From contig NZ_CP014161.1 in NCBI RefSeq assembly GCF_001543175.1, positions 1,860,001 to 1,924,000 of the forward strand: a stretch of DNA of 64,000 bases, read 5' to 3'. The stretch is from Aerococcus urinae (GTDB lineage Bacteria > Bacillota > Bacilli > Lactobacillales > Aerococcaceae). The translations under genes and the position numbers were made by a program. Below are positions 45,882 to 53,000 of the stretch, one piece after another (the first letter of the stretch is position 1; the number at the start of each line of letters is the position of its first letter). A model generated the notes under the pieces. That model saw only the letters and a program-made list of their open reading frames with translations, did not search any database and was not told the DNA's origin.

Positions 45882-45910
45882 ATTATACCCCATATCTAGT
45901 CCGCTTGCAA
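45882..45910 (-). promoter_or_regulatory. cbi operon promoter
   Basis: Minus-strand TTGCAA (45910-45905), 17-base spacer, TATAAT (45887-45882). A near consensus sigma-A promoter. Confidence 0.8.
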
Positions 45911-46080
45911 TATTTTTCACAAGATTAGAAGGATTCTAAAGACAAATAAACTTTATGTTTATTTAAAATAAAGCGAACCCCTATCCGGTTCATTTTTTAG
46001 AATTCTTCTAGTCTATCGATGGGACAAGGGCAGGCTTTGTGCTATGATAGAAGTAATAAAATTTAGGAGGAATTTCATCT

Positions 46081-47403
46081 ATGGATGACAGTTTTCTTGT
46101 CAGCATTATCATCTTTTTCGTTTGTGTACTCTTATCGGCCTACTTCTCATCATCAGAAACAGCCTTCACCTCAGCTTCTTCGATTCGTTTACAGAATGAA
46201 GCGGAATTAGGTGACGAGCGCGCCAAACAGGCCTTGGACTTACAAAACCAATTTGATTCCCTATTATCAACTATTTTAATTGGCAACAACTTCGTAAACA
46301 TTGCCGCTTCTTCCATTGCGACCGTGGTCTTTATAGAGTTAATTCCTGAATACGGAGCCACTATTGCCACGGTCTTTACCACGGTAACCCTTTTACTCTT
46401 TTCGGAAATTACCCCGAAATTAATCGCCAAGATTGTTCCTGAACCCTTTGCCAAGTTTTCAACCCCCTATCTGCGGGCCATCATGTGGCTGTTCACACCC
46501 CTGGTATGGTTAGTTAACCAATGGCAAAAAATGGTCCAACACTTCTTTCCCTTGGAAGCTCAAGAAGGCATTAGTGAAGAAGAATTGTTGTCCATGGTTG
46601 ATGAAGCCCGGGTCGGCGGTAGTATTGAACATGATGAGCAACGTTTAGTCAAGGCCGCCATCCGCTTCGATGACCGAGAAGTCTCCGCCATCATTACCCC
46701 ACGGATTGACGTTGAAGCCATCGATGTGTCGGACAGTGACCAAGAAATTGAAGCGATCTTTGAAAACCAACCCTATTCCCGGCTCTTAGTCTATGAAGAA
46801 GACATCGACAATGTCCTCGGTGTCCTCCACGAACGCGACTTCAACCGCTATTTACGGGAAAAATTCAAACATCCTGAGAAAAAGATTCTCTTAAACAGTC
46901 TGCTACTGGATACCTTTTCCATCCCGCAAAATATGAAACTAGCCACCCTCTTGCGGCAAATGCAAGCCAAACAAATTCATATGGCCGTGGTCCGCGATGA
47001 ACACGGCGGCATGATAGGGATCGTCACCATGGAAGACGTCTTAGAAGAATTAGTGGGTGAGATTTGGGACGAGGACGATGTGGTCACCCAAGATATTGAA
47101 ACGATCGAAGAAGGTCAACACTATGTCTTCAGCGGCGGTTGTGCTATTGAAAAAAGCCAACCCCTCCTCCAACTCCCCCTCAAGGAAGCTAACCTCTACC
47201 ACACTATTAACGGTTTTGCCACCCACTACCTGGGTAAATTACCGGAACTCGGCGACCACTTTGCGGTCGGGGCCTGGGTCTTTGAAGTGGTTGAAGAGGA
47301 CAAACAAAGAGTCGGTAAATTGGACGCCAAACGCCTCCCTGAAGATGAGATCGTGGGCCAAGCCGCTCAATATGAAGAAAGTGACCACGACAAAGAAGAA
47401 TAA
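46081..47403 (+). CDS. CNNM/CorC (hemolysin-like) transporter
   Basis: 440 residues. N-terminal DUF21/CNNM membrane domain (about 1-190, YFSSSETAFTSAS), two CBS domains (about 205-335, ITPRIDVEAIDVSD and HIHMAVVRDEHGG region), and a C-terminal CorC_HlyC domain (about 350-430). Members are involved in Mg2+/Co2+ efflux or homeostasis. AGGAGG ten bases before ATG. Single gene. Confidence 0.93.
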   Translation: MDDSFLVSIIIFFVCVLLSAYFSSSETAFTSASSIRLQNEAELGDERAKQALDLQNQFDSLLSTILIGNNFVNIAASSIATVVFIELIPEYGATIATVFTTVTLLLFSEITPKLIAKIVPEPFAKFSTPYLRAIMWLFTPLVWLVNQWQKMVQHFFPLEAQEGISEEELLSMVDEARVGGSIEHDEQRLVKAAIRFDDREVSAIITPRIDVEAIDVSDSDQEIEAIFENQPYSRLLVYEEDIDNVLGVLHERDFNRYLREKFKHPEKKILLNSLLLDTFSIPQNMKLATLLRQMQAKQIHMAVVRDEHGGMIGIVTMEDVLEELVGEIWDEDDVVTQDIETIEEGQHYVFSGGCAIEKSQPLLQLPLKEANLYHTINGFATHYLGKLPELGDHFAVGAWVFEVVEEDKQRVGKLDAKRLPEDEIVGQAAQYEESDHDKEE

Positions 47404-47530
47404 TTAAGAGATTTGTTAGTTTCTTCCCAGTTTGTTCACAAGTTCTTCACAATTATGGCTTACTATAAAAGCGTAGTAAATAGATACATTATTTCTATCT
47501 TTCTCCTCCCATTATAGAAAGACTAGAACA

Positions 47531-47557
47531 AAAGACGCCTGAGCGCGTCTTTTTTTA
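47531..47557 (+). terminator. Terminator of CNNM gene
   Basis: AAAGACGC-CTGAG-CGCGTCT followed by TTTTTTT. Confidence 0.85.
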
Positions 47558-47568
47558 TGGCTTACAAC

Positions 47569-47653
47569 AAAAAAAGAGCTAGTTGGCTATTTTAACCCCC
47601 AGGACTTGGAGATTTTTTCCAAGTTTGGGCGCTATTAGCTACTAGCTCTTTTT
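47569..47653. terminator. Long bidirectional terminator closing the element B array
   Basis: 85-base hairpin: AAAAAGAGCTAGT pairs with ACTAGCTCTTTTT, with inner ACTTGG/CCAAGT and CCCA/TGGG helices. On the minus strand it follows the P-type ATPase gene and its repeat array. Confidence 0.88.
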
Positions 47654-47654
47654 A

Positions 47655-48121
47655 CTGTTTTTTCAGCGATTTCGTCCTTTAGTGTGACTGTCATACTCTT
47701 TCAAACCTGCTCCAGTCACAGGACGAACGTCCGCTTCAAAAACTGGTAACGCTCAGTCTAGCTGAGCTTATGGTATTTTCCTCCAGCAATTCAAGTCTTT
47801 TGACGGCGTACTCACATCCTTATAACTGAGCTTATCCCAGTTTTCTCCAGCGATTTCGTCCTTTAGTGTGACTGTCGCACTCTTTACAGTTGAGTTCGGT
47901 GACAAAAGTGAACTCCACTTCAGAAATATTTGTCAATCCTCTTTGAGGATTTCCGCATATTTCTTCCAGTGTTTCACTTTTTCATGTCACCTCACATCCT
48001 TAAAACCTGCTCCAAGCGCAAGGCAAGCGTCCACTTCAGAAAAGGGCGACAGATTCTCTATGAGAATCTTTACTCCCTTTTCTTCCAGTGGTCTTGCCTT
48101 CTGGTGCGCTTGTCGCACTCT
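47655..48121 (-). repeat. Element B array of three units plus a partial, ATPase 3' region
   Basis: Partial 47655-47699, a mosaic unit 47700-47883, a type 2 unit 47884-48001 and a type 1 unit 48002-48121. The last pairs AAGCGC-A-AGGCAAG with CTTGCCTT-CTGGT-GCGCTT. The edge AGAGTGCGAC starts immediately after the ATPase stop codon (48122-48124). No gene lies in 47404-48121. Confidence 0.88.
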
Positions 48122-49918
48122 CTACTTCACTTGCATTCTGGCTCTTAGGGCGTAGAAGATGGCCATGAGGTCCATGACTTCTTGGAGTATGGCTCCGAGT
48201 AAGGCCGGGATAACACCAGTCGAAGCAATCAACATCAAGATAATTGAGGTCACAATTCCAAAGATCACGGCTTGTTTGGCCACTCTCAGGGTGTGTTTGG
48301 CAATTTTAACCGCTTGGGCCACCTTAGACAGGTCGTCCTTTAAGATCACCGCATCGGCGGATTCACTGGCTGCGGTTGACCCGTGGGCCCCCATGGCAAT
48401 CCCGATATCGGCGACAGTTAGGGCTGGGGCATCATTGACCCCGTCCCCCACCATCATGACCGGACGAGACTCTTCTCTTAAGTCTTTGAGCAAGTTAATC
48501 TTATCTTCAGGCAGGAGATTAGCATGAACTTCTTCAATCCCCGCGCTGTCGGCGATCCTTTGGGCTATGTTTTCATCATCACCGGTTAGCATAATAAGCC
48601 GGTCGAGGTCCAAGCTTTCTAATTCATGGATGGTGGCTGGGGCTTCAGGACGGATTTGATCGTTAAAGGTAATCCGACCAGCATAAGCACCATCGATAGC
48701 CACATAGACATTGGTCTTGCCGTCAGTAATCTTTTCAGCTCCGACAAAGTCTGCCTTACCCACCTTGACTTCCTTGCCATCCACTTGGCCTTGGACCCCA
48801 GCAGCGGTCACTTCTTCTAAGTGGTTAACGGGACTGAGGTCTAAGCCCTTGTCATGAGCTGCATCCACTAAGGACCGGGCCAAAACGTGGGTCGAGGATT
48901 GTTCGGCACTGGCTGCATAGTGGAGAATATGATCAGCCTCAAAGCCCGCTTGGACTTCGATATCATCAACAGCTAGAGAACCCTGGGTAATGGTCCCAGT
49001 CTTATCAAAGGCCGCTGTTTTGACTTGGTCGAGTTTTTCCAAGCTGGTGCCTGATTTCATCACAATCCCATTGCGGCTAGAATTACTCATCCCACCCACA
49101 ATGGCCACCGGAGCAGCAATAATCAAAGGACAAGGTGACGCCACCACCAGGACTTCAGCAAAACGAACCGGGTCTTTAGAGACAAACCAGGCGATAAAGG
49201 CAATGGCATAGGCAATAATGGTAAAGGGCACCGCATAACGGTCAGCCAGGCGGACAAAGGGAGCGGGCTCTTCCTTAGAATTCTCCACCAGGGCCACTAA
49301 ACGTTGGTACTGGCTATCCTTAGCTGCCTTTTTCACTTCAAAGGTTAAGCTGGCGTCCCCATTAATAGACCCTGACATGAGTTCATCGCCCACGCCTTTT
49401 TCCACGGGTTTGGATTCTCCGGTCAAGGACGATTCGTCGACAAAGGTCTCGCCTTGGACAATGACTCCGTCCACGGGCACCAACTCATTGGGACGGACCC
49501 TAACTTGGTCGCCAACTTCAATCTCTTCCACCGGGATGGAATCTACCGAACCATCCGCATTAATCCGGTGGGCAAATTGGGGAGAGTGTTCCAGTAAGGC
49601 TTCCAGTTCCCGACTGGCTTGTTGGGTGGCATAGGCTTCCAGGGATTCTCCCCCAGTCATCATCACGAGGATCATTAAACTGGCCCAATGTTCCCCCACG
49701 GCTAGAGTCGCTAGGATAGCGGTAATCGCCAGAATATCCACCCCATAGTAACCATCCTTTAGGGTTTCAATCATATCCTTAGCCAAAAGAAGGGACATGA
49801 TAATTCCCCAAATGGCAATCAGACAAAAGGCCATGGTCTCCTGCCCCATGAGAAATTGTAGGCAGAGGGCAACTGCACCAGTGACCAAGGTCACGATGAA
49901 CTGTTGAAAATCAGTCAT
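48122..49918 (-). CDS. P1B-type heavy metal ATPase with SPC motif
   Basis: 598 residues, six to eight membrane segments, no N-terminal metal-binding domain. The phosphorylation site DKTGTITQG, TGES actuator motif (SSLTGESKPV), and MVGDGVNDAPAL hinge are intact. The metal-site helix reads VASPCPLIIAAPVA, i.e. SPC instead of CPC or TPC, as in P1B-4 pumps linked to Co2+, Fe2+ or Zn2+ export. The ion is not decided. AAGGAGG upstream of ATG. Confidence 0.9.
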   Translation of the reverse strand: MTDFQQFIVTLVTGAVALCLQFLMGQETMAFCLIAIWGIIMSLLLAKDMIETLKDGYYGVDILAITAILATLAVGEHWASLMILVMMTGGESLEAYATQQASRELEALLEHSPQFAHRINADGSVDSIPVEEIEVGDQVRVRPNELVPVDGVIVQGETFVDESSLTGESKPVEKGVGDELMSGSINGDASLTFEVKKAAKDSQYQRLVALVENSKEEPAPFVRLADRYAVPFTIIAYAIAFIAWFVSKDPVRFAEVLVVASPCPLIIAAPVAIVGGMSNSSRNGIVMKSGTSLEKLDQVKTAAFDKTGTITQGSLAVDDIEVQAGFEADHILHYAASAEQSSTHVLARSLVDAAHDKGLDLSPVNHLEEVTAAGVQGQVDGKEVKVGKADFVGAEKITDGKTNVYVAIDGAYAGRITFNDQIRPEAPATIHELESLDLDRLIMLTGDDENIAQRIADSAGIEEVHANLLPEDKINLLKDLREESRPVMMVGDGVNDAPALTVADIGIAMGAHGSTAASESADAVILKDDLSKVAQAVKIAKHTLRVAKQAVIFGIVTSIILMLIASTGVIPALLGAILQEVMDLMAIFYALRARMQVK

Positions 49919-50137
49919 TTTTCTTCCTCCTTATTACTCATCTTACTTGCGTATGCTTAGTATACACTACTTTAGAATATTTCTAAAGTAGTAAGCTTAT
50001 TTTTTTCAAAATATTTCCAAAAGGCCAAAAAGGCCGCTGACTTTGCTTTTTTCTTAAGACTTCTAACCAATAATTTGTTAAAGTAAACTTATGCCAAAAA
50101 AATATTCAATCATTAACCAATAAAGGAGGTTAACTTT

Positions 50138-51352
50138 GTGCATTTTAACCGTAAACAATGGTTATCACTGGGACTAGGCATCATCGCCCTCTGCCTGATT
50201 GTCCTCAATTGGTCAACCATCATCTCCTGGCTGGGCCAAGTCTGGTCGATTGCCTATCCGATCACTTTAGGGGCCATGATGGCCTATGTGGTCAATATTT
50301 TAATGTCGCTTTATGAGAAGTATTTATGGCCGCATACTGATAAGGACTGGCTGAGAAAAATCCGCCGCCCCATCGCCATTGTCTTGGCGCTCTTAACGAT
50401 TCTGGCCATTATCGCCCTCACCTTGGGCTTGATTATTCCCCAATTGGTGGCTGTAGTGACCAACTTCATGGAAATCCTCCCCCGCCTCTTCCAAAGTCTC
50501 GATCGACTCCTAGAGCGCTACGAGGACCTCTATCCGGAAATTGTCTCCTATATGGGGAACTTGGACCTCAACTGGCAAAGCATGGTTCGGCGCACCGTTA
50601 GCTTTGCCCAAGGACTCACCTCGAGTTTAATTGGGTCAACTATTGGCGCTGTCACTTCAGTCGCCAGCTGGATCGTCACCATCTTTATTGCCATCATTAT
50701 TACTTTTTATATTTTGATGTCTAAGGAAACATTGGGCCACCAATTCCACCGGCTCACTAAGGCATATTTAAAGGACAAGCGTTATAACCAAGTCCACTAT
50801 GTCCTCGCCATGGTCAATGACGCCTTCTATAACTTTATCGCTGGCGAAGTGGTGGAGGCCGCTATCCTGGGCTGTATGGTTGGCTTTGGCATGTGGATTT
50901 TTGGCTTTCCTTACGCCAGCATGATCGGGGTCCTCACTGGGGTCACGGCCATTATCCCGCTCCTAGGGGCCTATATCTCTGGGGGATTAGGTTTTCTTTT
51001 GATCCTCATGCATTCACCGGTCCAAGCCCTGCTCTTTGTGGTCTTTATTGTGGTGGTCCAACAAATTGAGGGTAACTTGATCTATCCAAAAGTGGTGGGT
51101 AATTCCCTGGGACTTCCGGGCATGTGGGTCTTAATTGCAGTAACGGTTGGCGGTGGCTTAATGGGCGTTGCCGGTATGCTTATCGGCGTACCCATTGCTT
51201 CAGCCGGCTACCGCTTGCTTAAATTTGACGTCAACTACCGCGAGACCAAAGCCCAAGCTACTGACACTCAAGAGGTCAAAGCTCCTAGCCAACTGGCCCG
51301 CCAACACGACTTCAGTATCCAAGCCTTGGCTAGTGAAGAGGGCTTGAATTAA
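50138..51352 (+). CDS. AI-2E/PerM family transporter
   Basis: 404 residues starting at GTG with AAAGGAGG eight bases upstream. About eight membrane helices; FGFPYASMIGVLTGVTAIIP and QIEGNLIYPKVVGNSLGLPG are the conserved AI-2E_transport features. Members export small molecules or act as Na+/H+ antiporters; function here unknown. Terminated at 51381-51419. Confidence 0.92.
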   Translation: MHFNRKQWLSLGLGIIALCLIVLNWSTIISWLGQVWSIAYPITLGAMMAYVVNILMSLYEKYLWPHTDKDWLRKIRRPIAIVLALLTILAIIALTLGLIIPQLVAVVTNFMEILPRLFQSLDRLLERYEDLYPEIVSYMGNLDLNWQSMVRRTVSFAQGLTSSLIGSTIGAVTSVASWIVTIFIAIIITFYILMSKETLGHQFHRLTKAYLKDKRYNQVHYVLAMVNDAFYNFIAGEVVEAAILGCMVGFGMWIFGFPYASMIGVLTGVTAIIPLLGAYISGGLGFLLILMHSPVQALLFVVFIVVVQQIEGNLIYPKVVGNSLGLPGMWVLIAVTVGGGLMGVAGMLIGVPIASAGYRLLKFDVNYRETKAQATDTQEVKAPSQLARQHDFSIQALASEEGLN

Positions 51353-51380
51353 GCAAGGTCTGTGTCTTAATTTTTACCCA

Positions 51381-51419
51381 GAACCGTTCCCTCATCTTAA
51401 AAAAGGGGACGGTTTTTTT
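51381..51419 (+). terminator. Terminator of AI-2E gene
   Basis: AACCGTTCCC pairs with GGGGACGGTT, followed by TTTTT. Confidence 0.88.
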
Positions 51420-51504
51420 AGGCTAGCCCTGTTAGCTAAGGAGGCTAAGTGGTAAAATAAAAGTAGAAATTAAGCGCTTTTATTTAAAGATAAGGAGGCT
51501 TATC

Positions 51505-51828
51505 ATGATTACTACAACTACCCCAAACATCCAAGGCAAGACCATTACCGCCTACCAAGGCATTGTCTTTGGCGAAGTGGTGACAGGGGTCAACCTGCTC
51601 AAAGACATGGGAGCAGGTTTTCGGAATGTCTTTGGTGGTCGGTCCAAGGGTTACGAAGGTGAACTGACCCAAGCCCGCGAAGAAGCCCTCCAAGAAATGG
51701 CTGACCGGGCCAAAGAACTGGGCGCCGATGCGGTGGTGGGCGTCAAGATGGACTATGAAACCCTAGGCGCTAACAACGGCATTCTCATGGTCACCTGCAG
51801 CGGTACCGCAGTCAGCTTAAGTGATTAA
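51505..51828 (+). CDS. YbjQ/UPF0145 family protein
   Basis: 107 residues, with [18 protein letters not shown]-type start ([15 protein letters not shown]) and [14 protein letters not shown] near the end, typical of the pentameric YbjQ family. Function unknown. TAAGGAGG upstream of ATG. Confidence 0.92.
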   Translation: MITTTTPNIQGKTITAYQGIVFGEVVTGVNLLKDMGAGFRNVFGGRSKGYEGELTQAREEALQEMADRAKELGADAVVGVKMDYETLGANNGILMVTCSGTAVSLSD

Positions 51829-51870
51829 GTCAGGTGCCTGTCCAGCAAATTATATAAACCATTCCCTGCT

Positions 51871-51906
51871 AAACAGAGAGAAACTCTAAGTTTTTCTCTG
51901 TTTTTT
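51871..51906 (+). terminator. Terminator of ybjQ-like gene
   Basis: AAACAGAGAGAAACT pairs with AGTTTTTCTCTGTTT. Confidence 0.85.
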
Positions 51907-51933
51907 ATTAAGGAGACGTTAAGAATCCTAAAA

Positions 51934-51947
51934 ATAAAGCGTTTCCA
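51934..51947 (+). promoter_or_regulatory. cre-like site upstream of PepSY lipoprotein
   Basis: ATAAAGCGTTTCCA, 12 of 14 to TGAAAGCGTTTCCA, about 75 bases before the start codon. Confidence 0.4.
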
Positions 51948-52022
51948 TTTATGGTTTTTCAGTATTTCTCCTAAGCTTAAAGTATGTCAATCATATAAAA
52001 GCATTTTGAGGAGGACGATTCG

Positions 52023-52685
52023 ATGAATAAGAAATTGAAAATCTCACTAGTCAGTCTAGCCAGCATCTTTACCCTAGCTGCCTGTGGCCAAGCGAATGAT
52101 GGGGGAAATAGCTCCAAGACTGACCAAAATGAAAGCAGCCAGGAAGTTTCCAAAGAAACCAAGGGAGAAACGGCTTCCAAAGAGGAAAACCAAGACCAAC
52201 AAGAATCTAAAGAGGGCAATAAGGACCAAGCGGAATCCAGCCAAGACCAAGACGGTATTGAAAATAAAGAATACGCCATTTCTATCGAGGATGCCGTTAA
52301 TAAGTTTAACGAAGAAACCGGCGCTCAAGACGTTAAAATTGAAGAAATCGAATTTGACTATGAAGAAGAATTCAGCAAATATACCTATGAAATCCAAGGC
52401 TACAACGCTGAAAATGAATGGGACATGCACATTGATCCCGATAGTGGTGAAGTCTTGAAAGTAGAAGCTGAAAAAGAAGCCAATGATGAAAGCAAACAAA
52501 TCGAAGTCACCAGCCTAATCACACCAAAAGAAGCTATGGAAAAAGCGCTTGCCGAACACCCAGGCGAAAAAGTCAAGAACTGGGAACTCTCTGTTGATGA
52601 CAACGGCGTCATCCACTATGAAGTCGATCTCACCAACGTCGATGATGTGGATGTCAACGCAAGCAGCGGAGAAATTATTCCTTAG
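52023..52685 (+). CDS. PepSY-domain lipoprotein
   Basis: 220 residues. Lipobox LAACG (Cys at 21), a long Glu/Lys/Gln/Ser linker (about 25-85), then two PepSY-type modules (about 85-145 ISIEDAVNKFNEETG, and 160-218 ITPKEAMEKALAEHPG). PepSY proteins are extracytoplasmic and may inhibit proteases or interact with the wall; role unknown. The gene ends six bases before an element B unit. Confidence 0.9.
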   Translation: MNKKLKISLVSLASIFTLAACGQANDGGNSSKTDQNESSQEVSKETKGETASKEENQDQQESKEGNKDQAESSQDQDGIENKEYAISIEDAVNKFNEETGAQDVKIEEIEFDYEEEFSKYTYEIQGYNAENEWDMHIDPDSGEVLKVEAEKEANDESKQIEVTSLITPKEAMEKALAEHPGEKVKNWELSVDDNGVIHYEVDLTNVDDVDVNASSGEIIP

Positions 52686-52691
52686 AGGGAA

Positions 52692-52915
52692 AGAGTGTGA
52701 CGGATGCACCAAAGATCGATAGAGCTACGCATACTATATCTGTAACTCGCTGACGCTTCGAACAGCTATAGCAACTGGAGCTAAAGAGCAAAAATTTTTG
52801 AAAAGACTTTCTTGCACTTTAGTGAAGTAGAAGTCGATCTGCAGCCGGAGCAGGTTTGAAAAGAGTATGATAGTCACGTCAGTGGACATTCGTCCTGTGA
52901 CTGGAACACGCTTGA
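52692..52915 (+). repeat. Element B: one full three-hairpin unit and one degenerate unit
   Basis: Full unit 52692-52858, with module C at 52731-52781, and outer helix (minus strand) GGCTGC-A-GATCGA opposite TCGATC-TTTGGT-GCATCC. A degenerate unit 52862-52915 keeps its outer arms (GTGACTAT/GTCACAGGACGAA-like) but lacks the inner hairpin. It lies between the lipoprotein stop and the terminator at 52925-52965, same orientation as the gene. Confidence 0.8.
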
Positions 52916-52924
52916 CAAATAATT

Positions 52925-52965
52925 AAAAAGGGATCTAGTAGAATGAAATCTGCTAGATCCTTTTT
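52925..52965. terminator. Terminator between convergent lipoprotein and levR
   Basis: AAAAAG-GGATCTAG pairs with CTAGATCC-TTTTT; works in both directions. Confidence 0.88.
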
Positions 52966-53000
52966 CTTTGGCCTTTACTTTTAAATGCTGTTAACAATAG

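Noticed and set aside
51468-51481. cre-like ATTAAGCGCTTTTA upstream of the YbjQ gene
   Set aside because: Only about 11 of 14 matches with the outer positions wrong, in an AT-rich stretch; too weak to list.
52074-52499. 141-codon minus-strand frame opposite the PepSY lipoprotein
   Set aside because: Shadow of the Lys/Glu-rich coding sequence; Phe/Leu-rich product typical of antisense to acidic/lysine codons.
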